Below are positions 55,529 through 64,000 of a stretch of DNA of 64,000 nucleotides, piece by piece. The notes under the pieces were generated by a model. It was not told the DNA's origin. It was given only the letters and a program-made list of their open reading frames with translations, and did not search any database. The stretch is from Arsenophonus nilaparvatae. GTDB lineage: Bacteria > Pseudomonadota > Gammaproteobacteria > Enterobacterales > Enterobacteriaceae. The number at the start of each line of letters is the position of its first letter. Position 1 is the stretch's first letter. Made by a program: the position numbers and the translations under genes. Location: the NCBI RefSeq assembly GCF_000757905.1, contig NZ_JRLH01000003.1. One strand, written 5' to 3'.

Positions 55529-55753
55529 TTAACTTGTTTTTTGTAGCAATTCTTTGATTGTCATTTCAATAGCATGTTTGATTGCAGGATTGCCTTGTAT
55601 TAGTATGGTACCGTTCTTATATAAATAGATGCTTACTCCCTGCGGTAGTAGATAACAAAAGCAATATCCTTTTGAAATTAATTCTATTTCAACTAAACCA
55701 CATTTCGTTAAAAAATTAGTAAAAGTATCAAAGCTATATGGGTATTTTAACAT
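55529..55753 (-). CDS. Small hypothetical protein, 74 aa
   Basis: Not recognised with certainty. It is a soluble alpha/beta protein with a central beta hairpin (GVSIYLYKNGTILIQGNP) and a C-terminal helix. The YKNGT-LIQGNP strand recalls small single-domain proteins found with mobile elements, but I cannot name the family. GGGAGG lies nine bases before the ATG at 55753, a strong ribosome site. Opposite orientation to the Rhs genes makes an immunity role uncertain, yet it is the only intact small gene near them. Confidence 0.5.
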   Translation of the reverse strand: MLKYPYSFDTFTNFLTKCGLVEIELISKGYCFCYLLPQGVSIYLYKNGTILIQGNPAIKHAIEMTIKELLQKTS

Positions 55754-56054
55754 TATTTTTACCTCCCAATAGAATAATCTAATTTACAAAATAAATTATC
55801 ATCTTTAAGCAATATTATGATAATAAAATGTTAATTTTATGTATTAACTAAATAATATTTGTTTTGGGCTAGCTAGATCTAATTGATAAACTGTTAATTA
55901 GCTGAGCTAGATTATTGTTTATCTAATTCTAACATTATTGTTATTAATTTTATAAGGATCTACTGTAATTAGCTTTTTTTGTTGCATATCGATATTAACT
56001 GATAGCGAGAATTTCAATATATGGGATAGGTGATTTTGTATTATTTAATAAGAT
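55754..56054. other. Gene-free stretch
   Basis: About 300 AT-rich bases between two minus-strand genes, with no feature other than the probable promoter of the 74-residue gene. Confidence 0.4.
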
Positions 56055-56095
56055 AAAAATTATAAACGGTGATAAAAATAGATGTTTATCACCGT
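56055..56095 (-). terminator. Intrinsic terminator after fbaB
   Basis: ACGGTGATAAA (56066-56076) pairs with TTTATCACCGT (56085-56095), an 11-bp stem. On the minus strand it runs into TTTATAATTTTT, 49 bases past the fbaB stop. Confidence 0.75.
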
Positions 56096-56143
56096 CAACG
56101 TTATATTATTAATTGCGTTATTATATTTTTGTAAATAATAAAA

Positions 56144-57193
56144 TTAAGCAATGGTTATTTTTTTATTTAAATAAACATCTTGCACTGCATTAATAAGAGC
56201 TATACCTTCTTTCATCGATTTTTTAAACGCTTTTCTACCGAGAATTAATCCCATACCACCAGCACGTTTATTGATCACTGCAGTACGAACTGACTCTTTT
56301 AAGTCATTTGAACCAGCAGCACCGCCTGAATTAATTAATCCAGCACGACCCATATAGCAATTTGCTAATTGATATCTAACTAAATCAATCGGATGATCGG
56401 TTGTTAATTGGCTATATACCCGCTCATCGGTATAACCAAAACCAACAGCCTTGTAGCCACCATTATTTTCAGCCATTTTTTGTTTAATAATGTCAGCACC
56501 AATCGTTGCCGCCAAATGGTTTGCTTGGCCAGTAAGATCGGCACTAGTATGATAATCAGTTTTTCCTTTCTGAAAAGCTGAATTGCGTAAATATGCCCAT
56601 AGTACTGTCACCATACCCAGTTCATGGGCACGTTCAAAGGCAGCGGCAATTTCTTCAATCTGACGGCGGGACTCCAATGAACCATAATAAATGGTAGCTC
56701 CAACTGCTACCGCTCCCATTTCAAAAGCTTGCTCAACACTGGCATAAAGGGTTTGATCATATTGAGTTGGATAGCTAAGTGTTTCATTGTGATTCAGTTT
56801 TACTAAAAAGGGTATTTTGTGTGCATAACGACGTGAAACTGCGGCTAAAACGCCGTAGGTGGAGGCGACACAGTTACAGCCGGCTTCAATAGCCAATTCG
56901 ACAATATTTTTAGGATCGAAATAAAGTGGATTAGCCGCGAATGAAGCAGCCGCCGAATGTTCTACGCCTTGATCTACTGGAAGAATTGAAAGGTAGCCAC
57001 TACCTGCGAGTCTGCCGTGATCAAATAGGGTTTGCATTGAGCGTAAAACTGGGTTTGGACGGTTATTATCTATCATAACGCGATCAATAAAATCGGTGCC
57101 GGGTAGGTATAATTTTTCTTGGGCGATGGTTTGGCAGCGATGCTGTAATAGATTGTCAGCTTCCGCGCCTAGCAATGTCTCGATATCGGTCAT
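56144..57193 (-). CDS. fbaB: Class I fructose-bisphosphate aldolase, DhnA type
   Basis: A 349-residue FbaB/DhnA-family aldolase, splitting fructose 1,6-bisphosphate through a lysine Schiff base without metal; in E. coli it serves mainly gluconeogenic growth. Family blocks include GYLSILPVDQGVEHSAAASF, ANPLYFDPKNIVELAIEAG, PFLVKLNHNETLSYP, VGATIYYGS, ADIIKQKM (active-site Lys region) and a phosphate-binding GGMGLILGRKAFK near the end. Length is normal (350 in E. coli). A terminator follows. It lies upstream of trhP and bae genes as in the E. coli yeg region. Confidence 0.94.
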   Translation of the reverse strand: MTDIETLLGAEADNLLQHRCQTIAQEKLYLPGTDFIDRVMIDNNRPNPVLRSMQTLFDHGRLAGSGYLSILPVDQGVEHSAAASFAANPLYFDPKNIVELAIEAGCNCVASTYGVLAAVSRRYAHKIPFLVKLNHNETLSYPTQYDQTLYASVEQAFEMGAVAVGATIYYGSLESRRQIEEIAAAFERAHELGMVTVLWAYLRNSAFQKGKTDYHTSADLTGQANHLAATIGADIIKQKMAENNGGYKAVGFGYTDERVYSQLTTDHPIDLVRYQLANCYMGRAGLINSGGAAGSNDLKESVRTAVINKRAGGMGLILGRKAFKKSMKEGIALINAVQDVYLNKKITIA

Positions 57194-57404
57194 AATTTAC
57201 TCCCGTTTATTGACGTTGTGATTGATTGTTATCCATTATAGTGTGAAAAACAAGCTCGATTGCTTTAGTTAAGTGAGTTGGATCGCTTCAGTTTAATGTT
57301 AGTTTTAGCGTTGGTCATTAAAGTAATGGATACTATTTTATTAACTATTTATGGTTATTTATTAACAATAGTTGCTGATAAGAAGAGTGGAATTTTATCG
57401 GCCA
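57194..57404. other. fbaB upstream region
   Basis: About 210 bases with no gene; it carries the fbaB promoter. No operator is recognised. Confidence 0.4.
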
Positions 57405-57442
57405 CAAAAAGAAAAAGCTAACTCAAGGGAGATTGAGTTAGC
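57405..57442 (-). terminator. Terminator for the trhP transcript
   Basis: GCTAACTCAA (57417-57426) pairs with TTGAGTTAGC (57433-57442); on the minus strand TTTTTCTTTTT follows. It is about 210 bases past the trhP stop. Confidence 0.7.
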
Positions 57443-57652
57443 AAAGAAGGTGGTTCCTAGTCTTACTATTAATTTTTAGTTCTACATTTTTCACTAACTA
57501 TCTTATGATAATGAATATCATATTGCTGTGATCTAATACATAAAAATGGAATTTTTCCTTAAATTATGTATTGTTATTATCACTATTTTTAAGGTTATTA
57601 AAATTACTTATAACTAAAGCAAACATATTACTGTTTACTTTAGTTTTTGAAC

Positions 57653-59035
57653 TTACTTTATTGTTTGAATCTGTTGTTTGTTATGAGGGTTTCTGGTCGT
57701 TGTGCCAGCCAAATTGCGAATTAATAGTGCAAACTGCAGATCAACATCCTCAGGGATCGGGAGATAAACTTTATAGCCATTACCTGGTGCAACTTGAATA
57801 GGTAGGTTTTTTTTATCAAATAAGTCAGTTAAGGTAAATTGAATATTCCCTGCTGGTGTCATTAACTCTAAATTATCACCCAGACAGAATTTATTTTTCA
57901 CGTCCACTTCTGCCAGCCCATCTTTGCGTTGGCCGGTGAATTCACCAACAAATTGCTGGCTATCCGAAACAGAATAACCATATTCATAGGTTTGGTACGC
58001 ATCATGGTTATGCCGACGTAAAAAACCTTCGGTATAACCTCGGTGAGCTAAGCCTTCTAGTGTGGTTAGTAATGAGGGATCGAAAGGTTTACCCGCAACG
58101 GCATCGTCAATCGCCCGACGATAAACCTGAGCAGTTCGAGCACAATAGTAGAAGGATTTGGTACGACCTTCAATTTTTAAAGAATGGACACCAATTTGAG
58201 TTAAGCGTTCAACATGTTCGATTGCCCGTAGATCTTTTGAATTCATAATATAGGTACCATGCTCATCTTCAAAAGCGGTCATATATTCACCAGGACGTTT
58301 GCTTTCTTCAATTAAAAAAACTTTGTCGGTAGTCTGTCCATTACCTAATGTCGGCTGAATATTTTTTATCTTAATCGGTTGATGATGATGAACAATATTA
58401 CCGATTGCGTCTTCTTTTCCTTCTTGTACTTTATATTCCCAACGGCAAGCGTTGGTACAGGTGCCTTGATTGGGATCGCGCTTATTAATATAACCAGATA
58501 GTAAGCAACGACCAGAATAGGCCATGCAAAGTGCACCGTGAACAAAAATTTCCAATTCAATATCAGGTACCTGTTGACGAATTTCGGCAATTTCCTCAAT
58601 AGAGAGCTCACGAGACAAAATAATTCTGCTTAATCCCATTTGTTGCCAAAATTTTACTGTTGCCCAGTTAACAGCGTTTGCCTGGACAGAAAGATGGATC
58701 TCCATTGCTGGAAATGTTTCTCTCACTAGCATAATTAGGCCAGGATCGGACATAATTAAGGCATCTGGTTGCATTTCGATGACCGGAGTAAGATCACGAA
58801 TGAAGGTTTTTAATTTAGCATTATGTGGTGCAATATTAACCACTACGTAGAAACGTTTTCCCATTTCATGGGCTTCTTTAATGCCTTTAGCTAAATTTTC
58901 ATGATTAAATTCGTTATTACGAACACGTAGGCTATAGCGCGGTTGTCCTGCATAAACAGCGTCCGCGCCATAGGCAAAAGCATAACGCATGTTCTTCAGG
59001 GAACCTGCGGGAGAAAGTAATTCTGGCGTAAACAT
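57653..59035 (-). CDS. trhP: tRNA U34 hydroxylation protein TrhP (YegQ)
   Basis: A 460-residue U32-type 'peptidase' family protein that in E. coli introduces the 5-hydroxyl of wobble uridine 34 from prephenate. It has the N-terminal barrel start FTPELLSPAGSLKNMRYAFA and YGADAVYAGQPRYSLR. The family signature follows in IFVHGALCMAYSGRCLLSGY with NACRWEY, containing the Cys cluster that holds iron-sulfur. A C-terminal beta-barrel begins about residue 365. ATG 59035 gives the usual start; an in-frame TTG lies four codons upstream. It follows baeR on the same strand, as in relatives. Confidence 0.92.
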   Translation of the reverse strand: MFTPELLSPAGSLKNMRYAFAYGADAVYAGQPRYSLRVRNNEFNHENLAKGIKEAHEMGKRFYVVVNIAPHNAKLKTFIRDLTPVIEMQPDALIMSDPGLIMLVRETFPAMEIHLSVQANAVNWATVKFWQQMGLSRIILSRELSIEEIAEIRQQVPDIELEIFVHGALCMAYSGRCLLSGYINKRDPNQGTCTNACRWEYKVQEGKEDAIGNIVHHHQPIKIKNIQPTLGNGQTTDKVFLIEESKRPGEYMTAFEDEHGTYIMNSKDLRAIEHVERLTQIGVHSLKIEGRTKSFYYCARTAQVYRRAIDDAVAGKPFDPSLLTTLEGLAHRGYTEGFLRRHNHDAYQTYEYGYSVSDSQQFVGEFTGQRKDGLAEVDVKNKFCLGDNLELMTPAGNIQFTLTDLFDKKNLPIQVAPGNGYKVYLPIPEDVDLQFALLIRNLAGTTTRNPHNKQQIQTIK

Positions 59036-59158
59036 ATAATTTCTCAATCTGATAACAAGTCAGTACTTATTCTTAATCGGATAAGTTTTAAGTAGCTAAT
59101 TCTAACGCCTTATGTGATGAAATCCAAATCAACCGGCGAGCGGATTAGCAAAATTTAA

Positions 59159-59851
59159 TTAAACTAATTCCCAACGATAACCTAAGCCGTATACTGAGCG
59201 GATAAATTGCCGCTCTTTATCTAATTGTTGTAGCTTGCGGCGCAAGTTTTTTATATGGCTATCAATGGTGCGATCAGTAACAATTCGATAATCATCATAG
59301 AGGTTATTCAACAGTTTATCACGGGAAAAAACTTTACCCGGATGTTGGGATAAATATTTTAATAATCGAAATTCCGCCGGTGTTAATTCAATGGTTTGAT
59401 TTTGATAATGTATCTGATAGGCGCTTTCATCAATAATTAGCTTAAAGTCACTATTTTCTGCTGTAGTTTGTCGATAGCAACGGCGTAAAATGGTTTTAAT
59501 TCTAGCGATTACTTCACGTGGGCTAAAGGGTTTACAGATATAGTCATCAGCGCCAATTTCTAAGCCAACTAAGCGATCAAATTCTTCCGTTTTCGCTGTC
59601 ACAATGATAATAGGGATGTCTGAAAATTGACGTAATTGACGGCAGATTGATAAGCCATCTATACCTGGAAACATAAGATCAAGTAAAATCAGATCCGGTG
59701 GAAAATGTTTTACTTGGTTAACGACACTATTACCCTCGAGTAGCCAATCGCTTTGAAAACCAGCGGCCTGTAGATAATCAACTAATAATTGGCCTAACTT
59801 TGGTTCATCTTCAACAACTAAAATACGGTAGCAGTGATTATCGCAACTCAT
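59159..59851 (-). CDS. baeR: Response regulator BaeR
   Basis: A 230-residue OmpR/PhoB-type regulator. The receiver keeps the acidic pair (VVEDEPKLG), the phospho-acceptor Asp58 (LILLDLMFPGIDG), the switch Thr (IIIVTAK) and Lys (DYICKPFSP). The C-terminal winged helix has LTPAEFRLLKYLSQHPGKVF and RTIDSHIKNLRRKL. With BaeS it senses envelope stress and, in E. coli, activates mdtABC and acrD. Its start overlaps the baeS stop by 4 bases, giving translational coupling. All functional residues are present, in contrast to UvrY. Confidence 0.95.
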   Translation of the reverse strand: MSCDNHCYRILVVEDEPKLGQLLVDYLQAAGFQSDWLLEGNSVVNQVKHFPPDLILLDLMFPGIDGLSICRQLRQFSDIPIIIVTAKTEEFDRLVGLEIGADDYICKPFSPREVIARIKTILRRCYRQTTAENSDFKLIIDESAYQIHYQNQTIELTPAEFRLLKYLSQHPGKVFSRDKLLNNLYDDYRIVTDRTIDSHIKNLRRKLQQLDKERQFIRSVYGLGYRWELV

Positions 59852-61251
59852 ACATTTTGGCTTTTATGGTTATCATCTAATGGAAATTCTATGCTAATTT
59901 TTACGCCTCCTAAAGAGGAGGCTTGCGCGATAATTTTGCCACCATGGGCTTCAACAATATTATAACAAATGGCCAAACCGAGTCCTGAACCTCCATTGGC
60001 GCGATTACGCGAACTTTCAACCCGATAAAAACGCTCAAAAATAAAGGGATATTGATCTACTAATAAGCCTGGGGCGCTATCTTGCCAAATAAGATAAAAT
60101 CGCTGTTGTGAAACATAACCTTGGATCCTCAGTGAGCCAGCTGAATGAGTATAAAGTAAACTGTTTTCCAGTAAATTATGCCATAGTTGGGCTAAACGAT
60201 CAGGATCAGCATGTAAAGTTACCACACTAGGTAAAGTGATATTTAACGTTATTTTTTTATCAGCAAATCTGCCGCGATAGCTATTGATAGCTAACTCAAT
60301 TTGTTGTACCAAATTGATATTTTTTTTTCGATAAACCAGTGAACCGCGATCAGACAGGGATAACTGATGTAAATCATTGACAAGTTTAGTTAATCTATTC
60401 GTTTCAGCTAATAAAGAATGTAATGTTGTGACCGAAAGCGGCCGGACACCATCTTGAATTGCTTCGAGCTCACCACGTAATATGGCTAATGGTGTGCGTA
60501 ATTCGTGAGAGATATCTGCCATATAATCACGCCGCATATGTTCATTTTTTTCTAGAGTTGAGGCTAGCTGGTTAAAATCTTTAGCCAATTGACCTAATTC
60601 ATCGCGACTCGAGATCCGCACGCGAACCGCAAAATTACCGGCAGTAAGTTGGTGGGTACCCTCAAGGATATGTTTGATCGGTTTGAGAAAATTTCTGGCT
60701 AGTAGCAATGAGGTGATTAGCGCTACCAGCAATGAGAACATGGTCACCAGAGAACTGGTGATATGTTGTTGGCGATCAAAATTAATATCCGCTTCACGAC
60801 TGATTTTATCGGCTGCATTACTAATAACCCAACCTACGATCTGGTTATGATATTTGACCGGTTTTTGAATAATATCTTGGCTGGCAGTGGGTAATATTCC
60901 ACGACCTGAAAGTCTGGTCATATTATGATCCACAATCCAAACTTGAGTACGCCAGCTTTTGGTTGAAGATTGAACCGGCAGATCATTTTCTTGTTCCAGG
61001 GTATTAATGATCTGGGTTACGGCGCGGCTATTATGATGCAAAAACGTCCAATTGCCGGTTTGCTGGTACTGTTCAGTCAGTGCTTGAGCAATTAGGCTGG
61101 TACGTAATTCATTGCTTTGTCTTATATAGCCAATAAAACCTTGCTCAAAACTTAATCTAATTCCCCAGTGCATAGTAAAAACGATCAACAGACAAAGGGC
61201 AAAGATAGCAAAAAAAAATTTATGGGTAACCCCCCTAAACTGTACTTTCAT
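59848..61251 (-). CDS. baeS: Sensor histidine kinase BaeS
   Basis: A 467-residue inner-membrane sensor. Transmembrane helices lie at about 12-34 and 165-186, with a periplasmic sensor loop between. A HAMP domain follows (187-240), then the H-box MADISHELRTPLAILRGELE with His249, the N-box (LWHNLLENSLLYT), and G-boxes (GGSGLGLAICYNIVEAHGG). It phosphorylates BaeR in response to envelope damage, indole and some antimicrobials. The start overlaps the mdtC stop by 4 bases, whereas in E. coli mdtD lies between; the operon is shortened here. Confidence 0.94.
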   Translation of the reverse strand: MKVQFRGVTHKFFFAIFALCLLIVFTMHWGIRLSFEQGFIGYIRQSNELRTSLIAQALTEQYQQTGNWTFLHHNSRAVTQIINTLEQENDLPVQSSTKSWRTQVWIVDHNMTRLSGRGILPTASQDIIQKPVKYHNQIVGWVISNAADKISREADINFDRQQHITSSLVTMFSLLVALITSLLLARNFLKPIKHILEGTHQLTAGNFAVRVRISSRDELGQLAKDFNQLASTLEKNEHMRRDYMADISHELRTPLAILRGELEAIQDGVRPLSVTTLHSLLAETNRLTKLVNDLHQLSLSDRGSLVYRKKNINLVQQIELAINSYRGRFADKKITLNITLPSVVTLHADPDRLAQLWHNLLENSLLYTHSAGSLRIQGYVSQQRFYLIWQDSAPGLLVDQYPFIFERFYRVESSRNRANGGSGLGLAICYNIVEAHGGKIIAQASSLGGVKISIEFPLDDNHKSQNV

Positions 61252-64000
61252 TCAAGCCTCGCAAACAAGCGCTTTTGTTGTAGATATGTCTGCAGCTTAT
61301 CGAAAGCGAGATAAACCACTGGGGTGGTATAAAGTGTTAATATTTGACTAACAATTAAACCGCCAACAATGGTTATTCCTAAGGGTTGGCGTAATTCAGC
61401 ACCATCACCATTACCTATAGCCAGAGGTAGCATGCCAAAAATTGCTGCAATGGTGGTCATTAATATGGGGCGAAAACGTAATAAGCTAGCTTTAAATATG
61501 GCATCATGTGCGCTGAGTAGACCTTCTCTTTGTGCCTGGATGGCAAAATCCACCATAATAATGGCATTTTTCTTAACTATACCAATTAATAACATAATAC
61601 CTATTAATGCAATTAAACTAAAAGGGGTATTGAACAATTCTAATGCTAATAAGGCCCCTAAACCGGCAGACGGTAAAGTGGAAATAATGGTTAATGGATG
61701 GATATAGCTTTCATAAAGAATACCAAGTACAAGGTAGACCGCGACTATGGCGGCAATGATCAGAAATAATTGCGTTTTTAAGGTTTGTTGAAATATTTTA
61801 GCGGTACCTGCGAAGGTACCACGTACAGTCGACGGCACACTTAATTGGATCATGGTCATTTCTATTGCGTTAATGGCATCATTAAGGGTGTAGCCTTCAT
61901 TAAGATTAAAAGAAATAGTTGATGAGGCAGATAATCCTTGATGATTAACACTTAATGGCGCATTAGTGGGTTGCCATTTGGCGAAAAAGGAGAGCGGAAT
62001 CGGTTTACCCTGTTTATTAATCACAAACATTTTATCTAATATACTGGTATCTTGGGTATATTCAGGTGCCACCTCCATAACAACTTTATATTGATTCATT
62101 GGCTGATAAATGGTTGATATTTGTCGCTGGCCGAATGCATCGTTAAGTAAATTGTTTGCTTCTTTAACATTAATCCCTAATTGTGCCATTTTGTCACGAT
62201 CATAAGCTATAGCCATTTCAGTGCCTTTATCCTCTTTATCAGAATTAACGTCCGCGAGTTGGGGCAGTGCTGCCAGTGCTTTACGAACTTGTGGTTCCCA
62301 GTCACGTAACTCATCTAGATCATCGGCAAGAAGAGTAAATTGATAACTGGCAGTAGCCTGACGCCCACCAGCCCGAATATCTTGCACGGGTATAAGGAAT
62401 AAGTTAGCACCCGGTTCATTTGCCAGTTGAGTTCGCAATCGCACAATTACTTGATTTGCCGTTTCTTTCCGCTTATTTAGGGGCTTTAAAGCAATAAACA
62501 TGAAACCGCTATTCATTCTGCTGCCACCAATAAAACCGGTCACATTGTCAATGCTAGGATCCATATCCAACTGCGTCATAAAACGGGTCATTTTAGTTTT
62601 CATGGCTTGAAAAGAGATACTCTGATCGGCCCGTACATAACCTAGTAACCGGCCAGTATCCTGTTCGGGGAAGAATGTTTTTGGGATACTGATATAAAGA
62701 TAAATATTTAAACCGATAGTGGCGAGTAAAACTAACAATACATTTCGTTGATGAGCTAAAACCCAATTTAATGTGACACTGTAACTTTGTTGTATTTTTA
62801 ATAATAACCGGCCAAAGCCCCTTATCTTATGGGTACTAAATTTTTTACTTTTTTTTAATAGATAAGCACACATCATGGGAGTCAGGGTAAGTGAAACAAA
62901 TAATGAGATCAAAATTGCTGTAGCTAAGGTAATGGCAAATTCATGGAAAAACCGGCCAACTAGTCCTCCCATAAAGAATAGCGGGATAAAAACGGCAATT
63001 AAAGAAATACTCATCGACAATACGGTAAAACCAACCTCACTAACACCGATAATGGCAGCTTTATGCGGTGTTAAACCGTTTTCGATGTGGCGCATAATGT
63101 TTTCAATTACCACAATGGCATCGTCGACAACAAAACCGGTCGCGACCGTTAATGCCATTAGCGATAGATTATTAAGGCTGAAACCACATAAATACATCGC
63201 TGAAAAACTACCAATTAATGAAACGGGTACCACAATAGCGGGAATAATTGTTGCCCGGCCAGAACGTAAGAATAGGAAAACCACTAAGATCACTAAACCG
63301 ATCGCAATCGTTAATGCTCGCTCAACTTCTGTCAGCGAGGCTCGAATGGTCGGGGTTCTATCTTGGGCAATGGCTAAATCAATACTTGCTGGTAGCATTT
63401 TTCTAAGTTCGGGTAGCTCAGCACGAATACGATCGACGGTAGCGATAATATTGGCTCCAGCCTCGCGGCGAATGACTAAAATAATAGCCGGTTTGCCAGC
63501 AGTCATGCCGGCGGTGCGAATGTCTTGTACCGAGTCTTTGATATTAGCAACATCCTGTAGTCTAACTACTGCGTTATTATGAGAATGAATAATAATGGGT
63601 TGATAATCGGCAGCGGTTTTTAATTCATCATTGGTTTTTATTTGCCAACGTGATTGTTCATCATTTAAATAGCCGAGTGGGCGACGAACATTGGCATTAT
63701 TAATCGCTTCTCTTACTGTATCTAGGGCAATCCCTTGATTAAATAGTACCGTGGGATTGAGTTCAATACGTACCGCTGGCAGTGAACCGCCACTAACAGA
63801 AACTTCACTGACACCGGCTATTTGGGCAAGACGTTGTGCCAGCCGGGTCGAAGCAATGTCATATATTTCACCGATTCGATAGCTACTGGAAGTTAAGGTT
63901 AGGATCATGATTGGGGCATCGGCTGGATTAGTTTTGTAGTAACGTGGGCGTGAAGGCATACCGGTAGGTAGCATACTTTGTGCTGCATTTAATGCCGCTT
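61248..64000 (-). CDS. mdtC: RND efflux pump subunit MdtC (partial)
   Basis: The inner-membrane RND transporter of the MdtABC drug and bile-salt efflux pump, which works with TolC. The frame runs off the right edge, upstream of ALNAAQSMLPTGMPSRPRYY (about residue 112 of E. coli MdtC), so the first 110 residues lie outside. Present blocks include the porter domain SLPAVRIELNPTVLFNQGIA, TM4 with the proton-relay region (GFVVDDAIVVIENI), FGQRQISTIYQPMNQYKVVM and TM10-12 (GIVKKNAIIMVDFA, GITIVGGLIVSQ). It closely follows E. coli MdtC and has no interruption in the visible part. MdtB and MdtA should follow beyond the edge. Confidence 0.95.
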   Translation of the reverse strand, partial: AALNAAQSMLPTGMPSRPRYYKTNPADAPIMILTLTSSSYRIGEIYDIASTRLAQRLAQIAGVSEVSVSGGSLPAVRIELNPTVLFNQGIALDTVREAINNANVRRPLGYLNDEQSRWQIKTNDELKTAADYQPIIIHSHNNAVVRLQDVANIKDSVQDIRTAGMTAGKPAIILVIRREAGANIIATVDRIRAELPELRKMLPASIDLAIAQDRTPTIRASLTEVERALTIAIGLVILVVFLFLRSGRATIIPAIVVPVSLIGSFSAMYLCGFSLNNLSLMALTVATGFVVDDAIVVIENIMRHIENGLTPHKAAIIGVSEVGFTVLSMSISLIAVFIPLFFMGGLVGRFFHEFAITLATAILISLFVSLTLTPMMCAYLLKKSKKFSTHKIRGFGRLLLKIQQSYSVTLNWVLAHQRNVLLVLLATIGLNIYLYISIPKTFFPEQDTGRLLGYVRADQSISFQAMKTKMTRFMTQLDMDPSIDNVTGFIGGSRMNSGFMFIALKPLNKRKETANQVIVRLRTQLANEPGANLFLIPVQDIRAGGRQATASYQFTLLADDLDELRDWEPQVRKALAALPQLADVNSDKEDKGTEMAIAYDRDKMAQLGINVKEANNLLNDAFGQRQISTIYQPMNQYKVVMEVAPEYTQDTSILDKMFVINKQGKPIPLSFFAKWQPTNAPLSVNHQGLSASSTISFNLNEGYTLNDAINAIEMTMIQLSVPSTVRGTFAGTAKIFQQTLKTQLFLIIAAIVAVYLVLGILYESYIHPLTIISTLPSAGLGALLALELFNTPFSLIALIGIMLLIGIVKKNAIIMVDFAIQAQREGLLSAHDAIFKASLLRFRPILMTTIAAIFGMLPLAIGNGDGAELRQPLGITIVGGLIVSQILTLYTTPVVYLAFDKLQTYLQQKRLFARLE

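Noticed and set aside
55529..55753. 74-residue gene as Rhs immunity protein
   Set aside because: Wrong strand and 490 bases from the decayed tip; no evidence links it to either tip.
62875..63582. 235-codon plus-strand frame opposite mdtC
   Set aside because: It is antisense to highly conserved RND coding sequence and has no ribosome site.

Overview
The window is an AT-rich chromosomal segment of a gammaproteobacterium of the order Enterobacterales. Its conserved genes look like those of Providencia, Proteus and Arsenophonus. The AT bias, many small secreted proteins, decayed prophage pieces and a concentration of eukaryote-directed toxins point to an insect-associated member, most likely Arsenophonus-like. 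That placement is inference from protein resemblance and gene content; no search was run.

Layout. 1-6.4 kb: remnant lysis genes (Rz with embedded Rz1), an AmiD-type amidase without its lipoprotein leader, two exported 11-residue-repeat proteins (one frameshifted, with a good Fur-box match), a T4 DenV-like pyrimidine-dimer glycosylase and a tiny MgtS-like membrane protein. 6.4-17.3 kb: sparse chromosomal genes for transport (AgcS-type alanine symporter, PheP, DtpA), an AraC-type regulator, a frameshifted mgrB, pagP and a cold-shock gene. 17.5-22.1 kb: conserved core uvrY-uvrC-pgsA followed by tRNA-Gly, tRNA-Cys and tRNA-Leu. The UvrY receiver has lost its phospho-acceptor Asp.

22.1-44.8 kb is the accessory region, beginning directly after the tRNA genes. 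It holds broken phage genes (tail fibre, tape measure, terminase, Rz, replication protein) mixed with host-interaction genes: a subtilisin-like protease with chitin-binding-type repeats, an OspG/NleH-like type III effector kinase, a RelBE pair, small secreted proteins with a shared MKSLLK-type leader, and a repeated cassette array. Each cassette has the 3' end of a phage tail-fibre gene, a cargo gene, a hairpin and a conserved block. Four cargo genes belong to one unrecognised family (two intact, two broken) and a fifth is unrelated. Two cassettes continue through a homologous ~350 bp leader into different toxin genes: the subtilisin-like protease at 25 kb, and at 43 kb a cholera/heat-labile-type ADP-ribosyltransferase A subunit followed by a candidate B subunit. 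The AB-toxin pair and the exchangeable-cargo arrangement are the main discovery candidates.

45-55 kb: a metallophosphoesterase-DUF3472-like fusion, a 1606-residue Rhs/YD-repeat protein whose AT-rich tip breaks sharply with its GC-richer core and ends in a frameshift, and a decayed orphan Rhs tip. 56-64 kb returns to chromosomal backbone on the minus strand: fbaB, trhP (yegQ), baeR, baeS and mdtC, the last cut by the window edge, with mdtD missing between mdtC and baeS.

Three genes of the E. coli PhoPQ circuit (mgtS, mgrB, pagP) lie within 6.3 kb, with mgrB apparently frameshifted. Decay by frameshift or in-frame stop recurs through the window, as expected for a symbiont with relaxed selection.
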